Assembly (NCBI GenBank): GCA_040954595.2
Contig: CM082576.2
Location: 20,336,001-20,400,000, forward strand
DNA from: Balanoglossus misakiensis
Taxonomy: Eukaryota; Hemichordata
Reading direction: 5' to 3'
Length of the DNA: 64,000 nucleotides
Shown: piece after piece, positions 9,955 to 19,935 of the stretch
Position numbering within the stretch: position 1 is the first letter of the stretch
How the letters are laid out: the number at the start of each line of letters is the position of its first letter
Translations under genes and position numbers: made by a program
Notes under the pieces: generated by a model
Database searches by the model: none
The model's input: only the letters and a program-made list of their open reading frames with translations
Told to the model about the DNA's origin: nothing

Positions 9955-11049
9955 GGGACTGTCCAGAATTTACTTCCAGGGGGGGGCTGGAGGATTTTCA
10001 GGGGGGGCCACCCATTTTCCCCAAGAAAAATTAGGGGGGGTCAGACATAAAAATCACAATCCTTTAGGGGGGGCCATGTAAAATACTCTCACAAACTCAA
10101 TATTTGCCCAGAAGCACTGATTTATACAATGTATAAGAAACAAACCACCATGGCTACCTGGATGACAGATGAACTCCGCAAGTGCATTAAATCTTCATAA
10201 GCTTGAATTTCCGGTAATTTTTACGGTGGGTTATTTTGTATATCTACTACAGTTTCTTGTTCTACTCTGCTAAGCATAATAAAATGCCCAGTATTTGGCC
10301 TGCCAGCACAGACCATAAATGTACAGTGAACAGTCAGTGTTGTTACTGTTGACGAGCTCAATTCAAGTCCAGACTAGAATTCGTTAAGTTTCTCATCAAT
10401 CATTCATATATGTATATAAAAAGTTAATTTGCTTTTGGGTTCATTAAAATGCAGCTTTGAGCTCTGTATTTTATAAAATTTTCTTACAGGGGAGGGGGAC
10501 ACCCCCTCCCAAACCCACCCCCTTCACTTCTCGGTTTACAATATCTGCCAACACAGAATACAAATACTTAACAAATATAAACAATGTTCAGTTTTAATAT
10601 CCACTGATGAGGAAAAACATCAGTTTCAAATTCTTTTCATGGGAGCGCTGTTTTTCTTTTTTTACAAGATAGATAGGTGATGTGTTTTGCTGTGTGAAAG
10701 AAAATGGGGGGTGGGATTTCAAAATTTTAAGCTGTTCGGAAGGGGGGGATTTGAAAATATTTCGGGTTGTTGAGGGGGGCATGTGAAAATTAACGGTAAA
10801 AAAAATTAATTCTCCCCCCCCCCTTCCAGAGGTGTTTGTAAATGCAGCTTATCAGACTGTATGTGTCGTAGTCTGTACCGGTAAGCATGCATGTATATAT
10901 TGGGGGGGGGGTCATGGAAAAAAAACAGGAAATTTACGGGGGGGCCACAGATTTCCTCCACAATTTACAAGGGGGGGCCATGGAAAAAAATCACCAGGAA
11001 AATAAGAAATCCTCCAGCCCCACCCTGGAAGTAAATTCTGGACAGTCCC
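9955..11049. mobile_element. TIR element inside OTU unit 1
   Basis: Starts GGGACTGTCCAGAATTTACT and ends with its complement (AATTCTGGACAGTCCC at 11034-11049). The inverted repeats extend about 45 bases, through CTGGAGGATTT. The interior is G-rich (many G7-G9 runs) and has no credible ORF. It directly abuts the MITE at 11050. Unit 2 and copy B lack it. Confidence 0.75.
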
Positions 11050-11388
11050 TAAAGGGACAAAGTCTCTCTCTCGCTGCCCTTTTTCCATCAATTATGTATG
11101 ATGCAAGACACCGTTGATGTTATTCTACATGTGGATATATAGTGAATCAACGTTCAACCACACACAACTTCCATCTGGTTTGTATGATATGAGTGAAAAT
11201 CTCGCCAAAATGAATAAACGGTAAACACCAATTATTCATTTAGGTGAGTTTTCTGTCTCGTGTCTACAAACGGGATGGAAGTTTGTGTGGTTGAACATTG
11301 ATTCGCTATATATCCACATGTAGAATAACATAAACGGTGTCTTGCATCAAACATAATTACTGGAAAAAGGGCAGCGAGAGAGAGACTT
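11050..11388. mobile_element. MITE, AAAGGGACAAAGTCTCTCTC family (copy 1)
   Basis: A nearly full-length inverted repeat of about 340 bases, from AAAGGGACAAAGTCTCTCTC to its complement (GCAGCGAGAGAGAGACTT). Related copies are 25764-26303 and 57297-57635. It follows the GGGACTGTCC element without a gap, so the two probably arrived or rearranged together. Confidence 0.8.
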
Positions 11389-12100
11389 CGTGCCAATCAT
11401 ATATACTTTGAAGGAATGGATGATGCACAACTTGATGTCCTGTTAGAAGGCACTCGTTATATGGACATTTTGCACAGAACACAATGTATGGAAAAGGCAG
11501 ATGAATATGCTGGTATGCCAGAAATGATATCTGTAGTGTATGTTGCAAAATGTCCATTACATATATACACCAAGCAGAATGATATATTTGCAAGAGGTGA
11601 TGGTGATGTGTTCTCCAAGACTGAGCCTGTCTGTCTCTTGTACACACCAGACAGGCCAGGTCAACCAGGCCATTATGATTTGCTTCTTAACAGGCAGTTA
11701 ATTAAAAGTAAAGATGGTCTGGTGAGTGAAAATGCACGGAATTCATTTGAACGGTGGCAGGAATTAAACAGTGGCTTTTGTTCACAAAATACAGTAGACT
11801 ATGAAATGAATGAAATTTTTGGCAATTTGTGGAAATAATACTAAAATCATGGTTGACAGATCTATCTAAAAAAATACTGGTACAGGTTTGAGTGCACCTG
11901 TGAGAAAAGCCCGTACATTTACGGAGAAAAAAATCCAATGATACTGTTCATAATGATGTAGTATTTAAACCACCTCTACTGAGACAACATCAACCACGGT
12001 CATCAATTTCGCTGTCAGATTTTGACATTAAACAAGAAGAAGCCATTGCTTGGTCAGAACTGTTTTCTGACAATTCATTTTTGCTCTACAGAAAAATGCA

Positions 12101-12855
12101 ATGCACAGAGCTGATATAGAAACAGTTTTTGGGGATTTTAAATCAACATTAGCAACAAATGCTAACAGTAATGAAAGTGAATGCTCAAATGTCATTTATT
12201 TGGGCATATCAAGTGAACACGCAGACACCATTGAAACTGTCCATAACATTATCAATAAGCTGTATATGTTACATTCAGAGTTGGTGTAAGAATAAAATAC
12301 CTGGTTGTGGTTGGTGATGGGAAAACTTTCCATCACCTGATAAAGTTAAAAGACATGTATGGTGCAAATTTAGACTGGTTGCAGCCTTTTATCAGAGACT
12401 GGCACACTCAAAAAAATTACCAACCAGTCATCATGAAAATATTCTGGGATGCTGGCCTAAAACATCTGGCAGGGTTCAATCATAAAGGGGGAACTTTGGA
12501 AACCCTAGTACAGTGTACAAATTTCAAGCTAACTCATCGCTTCCTAACACAAATTTGGGAAAGTATGTTTAGATGTATTGTCAATTCCTTTTTGAATAAG
12601 AGGGGTGACACCCATAATACCCAGCACTGTCCCTTAAATACAGAAACAGTCCAAAAATGTTTACTAGAAGCTGTCACAAAATCTTTGGAATGTACTGAAG
12701 ATAAAGCTGATCATATTGACAAAATTAATGGTGACCTTAAGGCTCAACTTACTCGCTTGCAAGAGGAATTTCAGATTTTTTGTGACAGAACACAGTACGA
12801 TATTTTACCCACAATTCTCCATGATTTGTATCATCGAAGGTTGCCCATTCAATAA
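12101..12855 (+). pseudogene. Transposase-like core segment (VGDGKT), copy A unit 1
   Basis: Tandem-duplicate counterpart of 15042-15793, with the same one-base frame break between HSELV and VRIKYLVVVGDGKT. Differences are few (DWHTQKNYQ instead of DWHTLKNYQ; ends RRLPIQ). Shared breaks show that decay began before the tandem duplication. Confidence 0.6.
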
Positions 12856-13885
12856 CTTTTTCTGTTTTAGATACTAACAATGATATGAAGTACATATAAA
12901 TCTATTTATGTTTATCTAGGAAAAGTACGTTGAGGAAATAGAGTGAAATTCCAAAATCAAAATTTAAAAGCAATAAGAATCAAAGTATTCATGTACTGCA
13001 AATGCCACACTTTGGAGGAAACAAGCAATGAGGAAACAAGCAATGATTGACTGAGGTGGCCAGTCTCTGTTGAAAGTTAACATGTAAATTTCCACTGTTC
13101 TGTCAAAAGAAAATATCAATATCATTTTGTTTGATTAAACAGGTGTTTCAAGTGTCCCTGTTTTACTCCAAACTTTTTGGTATGGCTGGCTATGCAATTG
13201 CTTGATTATTTTATAAAATTCGTATCTTCTCTCTCAATAATACATAATTTTCTAAATCATTTGAAATGGTAATTGACAATAAGATTCACCTTAAAAGTAA
13301 GATCTCAAAATTTCTATTAGTGGTCTACAATTCTCTCTACACATGTGAACTTTGCCTGGTTTGACTGAGTAATCTCTGATTGTACAAATCAGAATGAATT
13401 ATGGGATATTTCACGTACTGTGCAGAAGGGCAAATACAGACAAAACTTTCAAATTTTGGGTTAGATTTATAGAGGAAGATTTGTTTGCATACATGTCTTT
13501 GTACATTGCAATAAGGTCAGGAAATTGGAACTTCGAATATCGGCTTTGAAAAAAATAAACCCACTGTTCCATGCATATGACCGATCCCTGTACATGTCAA
13601 CACAACGTCCTAGCAATTCGTTGAACAACAGTGAATGCAGTAAATTAAAAAGCCCCAACTTTGAATGGAATAAACACTACTATGGATTTTATGACCAGCA
13701 CTCTATGGAGAGTAGAGCACGATTCCTCAGGCGTTTGTTTTGTGTGTATGATATTGTTCACTTGTTCTGATCATTGTACTTACCCATTGCATACTTACCT
13801 GGCTGACATTGTTGAAGGTTATAGTAGGTCATCTACTCTAGTGAAAATTCTAAATTGATTTGGTATTATTTGTTCTGGAGATACA

Positions 13886-14779
13886 TTGCATAGATACATG
13901 TTGGGAGTTATCAACAAAAGAACATCAGCTGATTTCACAGAGGAAAATATTGCAAATAATGCATTTTGTATAACTTCCATTGACAATATTGATAAATCAG
14001 CTAAATATGCAGCTGTTAGAGCTGATCCAAAGGACAGAGGTTTCCACGGTACTTCTTATCAAATGGTCCAACCAAAACCAAAGTCAATTTTGAACAGTGT
14101 TGATGATATTGTTTTTGGCAGTCATGACAAACATTCAACTGTCAAAGATTTTAAGCTAATCAACATATATGGTGATGGAAGGTGCTTTTTCAGGAGCATC
14201 TCTGTGAGAAATGATATTGCATTGCAAAATTGCGATCATTTACCTAGTGGACTCCCTTCTGACCCAATTTTAGCTGACCGAGAGAAAATGTTCGCAGACA
14301 AGTTAAGAGCAGATACAGTAGACATAATGCGTGCCAATCATATATACTTTGAAGGAATGGATGATGCACAACTTGATGTCCTGTTAGACGGCACTCGTTA
14401 TATGGACATTTTGCACAGAACACAATGTATGGAAAAGGCAGATGAATATGCTGGTATGCCAGAAATGATATCTGTAGTGTATGTTGCAAAATATCCATTA
14501 CATATATACACCAAGCAGAATGATATATTTGCAAGAGGTGATGGTGATGTGTTCTCCAAGACTGAGCCTGTCTGTCTCTTGTACACACCAGACAGGCCAG
14601 GTCAACCAGGCCATTATGATTTGCTTCTTAACAGGCAGTTAATTAAAAGTAAAGATAGTCTGGTGAGTGAAAATGCACAGAATTCATTTGAACGGTGGCA
14701 GGAATTAAACAGTGGCTTTTGTTCACAAAATACAGTAGACTATGAAATGAATGAAATTTTTGGCAATTTGTGGAAATAA
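13886..14779 (+). CDS. Transposon ORF with OTU cysteine-protease domain (intact copy)
   Basis: 297 residues, the only uninterrupted copy of three. The first 70 residues carry SIDNID (31-36) and RGFHGTSYQMVQPKP, a motif pair I associate with the transposase-like core of large uncharacterised invertebrate proteins. Residues 88-250 form an OTU domain: IYGDGRCFFRS with catalytic Asp97 and Cys100, and PGHYDLL with His243. OTU proteases cleave ubiquitin chains. Within a transposon the role could be self-processing or evasion of host ubiquitin control (inference). The frame opens at a TTG-led segment after a TGA at about 13855, so this is an internal segment and its true N-terminus lies upstream. 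Ends with EIFGNLWK and TAA. Confidence 0.8.
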   Translation: MHRYMLGVINKRTSADFTEENIANNAFCITSIDNIDKSAKYAAVRADPKDRGFHGTSYQMVQPKPKSILNSVDDIVFGSHDKHSTVKDFKLINIYGDGRCFFRSISVRNDIALQNCDHLPSGLPSDPILADREKMFADKLRADTVDIMRANHIYFEGMDDAQLDVLLDGTRYMDILHRTQCMEKADEYAGMPEMISVVYVAKYPLHIYTKQNDIFARGDGDVFSKTEPVCLLYTPDRPGQPGHYDLLLNRQLIKSKDSLVSENAQNSFERWQELNSGFCSQNTVDYEMNEIFGNLWK

Positions 14780-15041
14780 TACTAAAATCATGGTTGACAG
14801 ATCTATCTAAAAAAATACTGGTACAGGTTTGAGTGCACCTGTGAGAAAAGCCCGTACATTTACGGAGAAAAAAATCCAATGATACTGTTCATAATGATGT
14901 AGTATTTAAACCACCTCTACTGAGACAACATCAACCACGGTCATCAATTTCACTGTCAGATTTTGACATTAAACAAGAAGAAGCCATTGCTTGGTCAGAA
15001 CTGTTTTCTGACAATTCATTTTTGCTCTACAGAAAAATGCA

Positions 15042-15793
15042 ATGCACAGAGCTGATATAGAAACAGTTTTTGGGGATTTTAAATCAACATTAGCAACAAA
15101 TGCTAACAGTAATGAAAGTGAATGCTCAAATGTCATTTATTTGGGCATATCAAGTGAACACGCAGACACCATTGAAACTGTCCATAACATTATCAATAAG
15201 CTGTATATGTTACATTCAGAGTTGGTGTAAGAATAAAATACCTGGTTGTGGTTGGTGATGGGAAAACTTTCCATCACCTGATAAAATTAAAAGACATGTA
15301 TGGTGCAAATTTAGACTGGTTGCAGCCTTTTATCAGAGACTGGCACACTCTAAAAAATTACCAACCAGTCATCATGAAAATATTCTGGGATGCTGGCCTA
15401 AAACATCTGGCAGGGTTCAATCATAAAGGGGGAAGTTTGGAAACCCTAGTACAGTGTACAAATTTCAAGCTAACTCATCGCTTCCTAACACAAATTTGGG
15501 AAAGTATGTTTAGATGTATTGTCAATTCCTTTTTGAATAAAAGGGGTGACACCCATAATACCCAGCACTGTCCCTTAAATACAGAAACAGTCCAAAAATG
15601 TTTACTAGAAGCTGTCACAAAATCTTTGGAATGTACTGAAGATAAAGCTGATCATATTGACAAAATTAATGGTGACCTTAAGGCTCAACTTACTCGCTTG
15701 CAAGAGGAATTTCAGATTTTTTGTGACAGAACACAGTACGATATTTTACCCACAATTCTCCATGATTTGTATCATCTAAGGTTGCCCATTTAA
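15042..15793 (+). pseudogene. Transposase-like core segment (VGDGKT), copy A unit 2
   Basis: Two adjoining frames. 15042-15230 reads ECSNVIYLGISSEHADTIET to MLHSELV. After a one-base shift, 15248-15793 reads VRIKYLVVVGDGKTFHHLIK, then LDWLQPFIRDWHTLKNYQPV, MKIFWDAGLKHLAGFN. The VVGD...DWH..KNYQ pattern resembles a DUF6589-type or transposase core; the Asp of VGDG is a plausible second catalytic acidic residue. A coiled-coil-like stretch (DKINGDLKAQLTRLQEEF) closes the ORF. The segment between this ORF and EIFGNLWK (14780-15041) shows further frame breaks. Confidence 0.6.
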
Positions 15794-16369
15794 TAACTTT
15801 TTTCTGTTTTAGATACTAACAATGATATGAAGTACATATAAATCTATTTATGTTTATCTAGGAAAAGTACGTTGAGGAATTAGAGTGAAATTCCAAAATC
15901 AAAATTTAAAAGCAATAAGAATCAAAGTATTCATGTACTGCAAATGCCACACTTTGGAGGAAACAAGCAATGAGGAAACAAGCAATGATTGACTGAGGTG
16001 GCCTGTCTCTGTTGAAAGTTAACATGTAAATTTCCATTGTTCTGTCAAAAGAAAATATCAATATCATTTTGTTTGATTAAACAGGTGTTTCAAGTGTCCC
16101 TGTTTTACTCCAAACTTTTTGGTATGGCTGGCTATGCAATTGCTTGATTATTTTATAAAATTCGTATCTTCTCTCTCAATAATACATAATTTTCTAAATC
16201 ATTTGAAATGGTAATTGACAATAAGATTCACCTTAAAAGTAAGATCTCAAAATTTCTATTAGTGGTCTACAATTCTCTCTACACATGTGAACTTTGCCTG
16301 GTTTGACTGAGTAATCTCTGATTGTACAAATCAGAATGAATTATGGGATATTTCACGTACTGTGCAGAA

Positions 16370-17026
16370 GGGCAAATACAGACAAAACTTTCAAATTTTG
16401 GGTTAGATTTATAGAGGAAGATTTGTTTGCATACATGTCTTTGTACATTGCAATAAGGTCAGGAAATTGGAACCTTCGAATATCGGCTTTGAAATAATAA
16501 ACCCACTGTTCCATGCATATGACCGATCCCTGTACTTGAGGTTAATTCCCAGACATCTTGCTGACCTTCTGAAGATGCCAAACTCTCTGTTGTTACATTT
16601 CAAAGCAGGTGGTTTTGTTTGCAATTTGTCAGGCTCAACTTGGGTTAATGTAGCACTAGATGAAGCCCATGAAATGTGCGTCAATAAAGATGTTAAAGCT
16701 GCATTGCATACTTCTACAGGTGGGTTAATGGAGAGAATAGCAATTTATTTACCCTATAGAGCTATGGCTGCCAAGAATCTAAAAGATCAGTTATTTCCTT
16801 TCCAAAATGAAACCCATAATTCAGTTAGTGTACATAAAATACATGAGTCAAACTGCAGGTTGTATATCAATTGTCTTGAAAGTGCTGATGTATTTTCACC
16901 ACTTAATACCGCCAGGGAGCTAACTAATATATTTTCAGATGACACAGCAAAGAATAGCGTCAAGGACACTGTGGTCCCATTTGAGGATTATGCGGAAACA
17001 GTGACACACCAGAATAAAAATTACAG
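16370..17026 (+). pseudogene. Transposase-like core segment (LDEAHE), copy A
   Basis: Reads TFKFWVRFIEEDLFAYMS, SGNWNLRISALK, INPLFHAYDRSLY, then STWVNVALDEAHEMCVNKDV and YRAMAAKNLKDQLF, with one shift near 16493. The Glu of LDEAHE is a candidate third acidic residue of a DDE-type catalytic core (inference). The segment ends at a good donor, TTACAG/gtgaca (17027), which joins in frame to 18028. A truncated duplicate of its start lies at 13430-13588, at the end of tandem unit 1. Confidence 0.55.
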
Positions 17027-18027
17027 GTGACATTGCAAGCAGATATGATCTTACGATATAGAAATATGGAATGTAAAAAAAATTAACAAGGAACATGCCC
17101 AATAAACTGTCATGTGTCATGACAGTCTTACAAGTAGTGCTAGAAAAAAAATTGACCAAAAATTGTCTGTACAAACACATATGAGAAGCAACTTCTTTCA
17201 GTCAGCTCTGAAACAGACAGACAGACAGACACACACACTGACCTGCCACTGGTAATAAACAATTTAATAGCCCATGGTCTCTCTAACAGCTGGCTTATTG
17301 AAGTTATGTAAACATGCCTAAGTTGGGGGTAACAACTCCTTGTAAACAGTAACTTTCAAAACAACTGGACAATTGGTTTAGGAGAAAAAACTCGCTAAAT
17401 ATTGAATATTTCTGATATCAGAATTGAATAAAAGTTGCACATATACATGTATGTGTTATGAAATTATATCCTAAATTTCAAAGCAATCAGAGAAAAAACA
17501 AATCTCAAAGCAATCAACAAGCAGTTTCACAAAAAAATATTTGTTCAAAAGTGGCAAAAACACAAATTTGTACAATACCTTACTTCAACCACTACAAGGA
17601 ACATGCTGCCAAAGGTCAATGCAATATGACAAGCAGTTTCAGGAAAACAATTTTTGACAAAAATTGCAAAAGTTTCCCCTATAACACATTTATGAAAATA
17701 TCACATTTTTTACAACATATTATTTGGGTTACACCTACGAACATGCTTACAAAATTGCAAAGCAATCTGGCATGCGGTTTTAAAGAAAAAAAATTGACCA
17801 AAAATGGCAAATATTGCTCAAAATTATAAATATGCAAATTTTGCAACAATTTGCACAAAACTATGGTTACTCAGACAACAATTGGGAAGCTTCATACTAA
17901 ATTTAAAAGAAGTAAGCCCATCACTTTCAGAAATGAAGACTTTTTACCAATAACATGAAAAAATACAAACAAATGCATAAAAAATAGGAAATCAATAATA
18001 TTAGCTCAAAACATACATTAATTGTAG
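17027..18027 (+). other. Intron inside the transposon gene, copy A
   Basis: GT at 17027 and AG at 18026-18027. Splicing joins HQNKNYR to PSKRKLVNFLSATS without frame change. The interval is A/T-rich, has no supportable ORF and contains A-runs with repeated TTTCAAAGCAATC-like words. Copy B has the same intron at 44269-45270. No other gene is seen here. Confidence 0.6.
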
Positions 18028-18559
18028 GCCAAGCAAGAGAAAACTAGTGAACTTCTTGTCAGCCACATCTTTAAAAATAATTGTACCGGCTCTGCAAGGT
18101 GATCATGTCCTCATTACAGCAGGTGGCTTTGATGGGGAAAATAGGGACAAAAGTCTTTTCGTCGGTAGTAATGGAATTGTGTCTGAGTGGGAAGCCAAAA
18201 GTTGTCATGAAGAAGCTGACAGTAGATGCATCCTTCATGCAGTTCAGTCCTCTTACAAGAAAGGTGTTATTTACTCCCCTGATACCGATACTTATCATGT
18301 TCTCCTCCCAGTACTATATCAACATGTTCAAAAGGAGATATTTGTACAACTGGATAATGATTTATCCAATCTCACTTATTTAGACATGAATCAATTCAAA
18401 TCAGATTTAAATTTAGACCCTGATTTGCAACATATTCCCCTCCAATATGTAGGCAAAATATTTCAAACAGTGTTCGCATGCACAGGTTGTGACTATACTT
18501 TGCAGGCATCGGAAAGATATCTTTCTACAAGACATTTTTTCAATACCCTGAATTTATAA
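18028..18559 (+). CDS. XPG/PIN-like nuclease segment of the transposon, copy A
   Basis: Following the acceptor, PSKRKLVNFLSATSLKIIVP leads into HEEADSRCILHAV, KGVIYSPDTDTYHVLLPVLY and FACTGCDYTLQ. These are the acidic motifs of XPG/FEN-like nuclease domains in large invertebrate transposon proteins (HEEADTR, SPDTDV, TGCDTTS). The Thr-Thr-Ser usually after GCD is altered (GCDYTLQ). The domain lies C-terminal to the transposase-like core. The frame stops at 18557-18559, then continues in another frame from about 18543. Confidence 0.65.
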
Positions 18560-19255
18560 CTAGTGGCACCCTTATACCTGGAACACTGATAGACACAACA
18601 GTAGACAGTGTAGGGAATGGAATTTTTGCTTTCATACGTTTAAAAGGTAGTGTTTATGTTAAGAAACATTTCCAAGCATTTGATGCATCTCATCCTTTTG
18701 AACTTTATCAACAAGTAGCCAGTGTCACTAACAGTCTTAAAGATAACCACATCAAATGGCTTACATATATACGAGAAACAATTTGGCCACGTATCCAGTA
18801 TGAGGAAGAATGTATCCCTTCCTTTGAAGCCCTACAACTGCACTGGAAAAGATCATGCTGGGTCTCTCAGTTATGGTCCCAGGCCGATCAGTGCCATGTT
18901 ACGTTTCCCTTATTCAATAATTATGGATACAGACTAAGCAACGGCGAACTTGATATTATTTGGGACAGTGATGCCAATTTAGAAAAAGTGAAAAATAATT
19001 TGGAGTTGCTAACAAAAGGGTGTGGCTGCAAAAAGATGCCAACTTGTAATAGCAGATGTTGTAAATGTTTATAAGACCCACAATGGTTGTGGCCCTGCGT
19101 GTCAATGCAATGACTGCAGTAATCCACATAATGTACCACATCGAAAAAGTATGGGGTATGCCCAAAATATACAGATAAGTCACCACTATTAGAATCACCA
19201 TCACCAATCACTGATACTGAACATCATAATATGGAAAATAGCATTTCGAATTAAT
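18543..19255 (+). pseudogene. Transposon C-terminal segment with CXC motif, truncated, copy A
   Basis: Reads FITSGTLIPGTLIDTTVDSV, KKHFQAFDASHPFELYQQ, HWKRSCWVSQLWSQADQC, then CGCKKMPTCNSRCCKC. The Cys-rich end resembles CXC/tesmin-type tails at the C-terminus of related invertebrate proteins. Copy A then has a frameshift (a base gained in AAATGTTTATAAG), and is truncated at 19245 by a deletion that joins two AGCAT words and removes about 1.58 kb present in copy B. Confidence 0.6.
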
Positions 19256-19754
19256 TTCTTTTCATGGATGTCGGGACCGATATTAGACCTCTCTGTCAGG
19301 AAAGTTTGGTTAACTTCCGAGGTCGTTTTCAAATGATTTTTGACACGTTTGTGGACGTCTCTTTCGGGGTCACCAACATACCACTGAAAACACGTTAAAA
19401 ACTTCTACTATTACCGACAGATTTTCATAAAATTTACGTCTGCAGTGAAAAATGGGAATCACTTTCGTAATTTATCCAGCTAACATGGTATTTTATTGCA
19501 CAACAGAGCATAAAAATCAAGTTGAAAATCACCTTGAAAATTGGCCTATTGCAGTCTGTTTGAAAGTTAACGTTCGCTCGCTTGATGAACTTTCATATGC
19601 AAATGAGCACCGTGCGATCTGACTGTGTATATGTACTCCGTGTAGACTGAATGGGACCACTGTGTCCTTGATGCAATTTTTTACACTTATCAGGTATATG
19701 TTGACTAACACAAGCAAAAATTTCACCAACTCATCTGAGAAATCTTATCCCAGG

Positions 19755-19935
19755 TCATAAGGTTGTGAGATTAATAGAATCTTAACTCCCAAGGACTAGG
19801 GGTCATAATTCTGACATGAGTTGGGGATTTTATGTCCCACACGAGCCGCAGGCGAATGTGGGACAAAACATCCCTGACAAGTGTGGGAAATATGATCCTA
19901 GGTCCTTTGTGTATGAGATTATATTTCTCACACGG
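19755..19935. repeat. Palindromic module with GAGCCGCAGGCGAA core, copy A
   Basis: Imperfect inverted repeat, TTATGTCCCACACGAGCC and GGCGAATGTGGGACAAAA, with outer arms CTCACACTCCCAAGG-like and CCTAGGTCCTTTGTGT. It lies just outside the right end of the 12 kb element. A related inverted word (GTGAGTGTGTGGGAT) follows at about 20104. The copy B counterpart is 48608-48785. Confidence 0.7.

Larger units (their letters stand above)
9534..11838 (+). pseudogene. OTU-domain ORF split by a 1.4 kb insertion
   Basis: First member of the tandem pair in copy A. 9534 to about 9954 encodes SIDNIDKSAKYA through the OTU Cys motif YGDGRCFFRS. A 1434-base insertion (9955-11388) replaces about 23 bases, and from about 11390 the domain resumes (RANHIYFEGMDDAQ...), ending with the His motif GHYDLL and NLWK. 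The insertion separates catalytic Asp/Cys from His, so this copy is inactive. Confidence 0.85.
9237..16530 (+). repeat. Tandem duplication of the OTU/transposase-core region in copy A
   Basis: Unit 1 is 9237-13588 and unit 2 is 13589-16530. The junction at 13589-13593 is TGTAC, and TGTAC also occurs at 9237 and 16531, so a 5-base microhomology joined the units. Unit 1 is longer because of the insertion at 9955-11388. Copy B has a single unit (about 40893-43772), so the event followed the split of the copies or occurred on one haplotype. Confidence 0.9.
7694..19625 (+). mobile_element. 12 kb Academ-like DNA transposon, copy A
   Basis: Starts CAGTCAGATCGCATGG and ends with the complement of CAGTCAGATCGCACGG. 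It is flanked by a direct TGTA on each side (7690-7693, 19626-19629). The flanks are halves of a dispersed repeat whose uninterrupted copies at 54452 and 62396 read TCTGTATATG, the exact predicted empty site. Inside, on the + strand, are the remains of one multidomain protein: CxxC zinc-binding N-terminus, IDNID motif, OTU protease, VGDGKT motif, LDEAHE motif, HEEADSR/SPDTD/TGCD nuclease-like domain and CXC tail. The 4-bp TSD plus XPG-like domain suggest Academ. This copy has a truncated palindromic element, a tandem OTU-region duplication, a 1.4 kb insertion and a C-terminal deletion. Confidence 0.85.

Noticed and set aside
14244-14588. Minus-strand ORF (114 residues) opposite the OTU domain, repeated at 41509 and 11357
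   Set aside because: It is the antisense shadow of a real plus-strand domain, and it recurs only because the sense sequence recurs.
17458-17829. Plus-strand ORF of 123 residues, repeated at 44700
   Set aside because: Lys/Asn/Gln-rich translation of an A-rich intron with repeated words; it lies inside the phase-compatible intron of the transposon gene.
7694-19625. Classification as a virus-like Polinton/Maverick because of size and a cysteine protease
   Set aside because: There is no polymerase B, integrase, packaging ATPase or capsid sequence; the protease is OTU, not adenain-like; and the TSD is 4 bp, not 6.
7694-19625. Classification as KDZ (Zisupton/Dileera) because of a protease-bearing large transposase
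   Set aside because: KDZ proteins typically carry SWIM fingers and different TSDs; the XPG-like and CXC segments seen here fit Academ-like proteins better.
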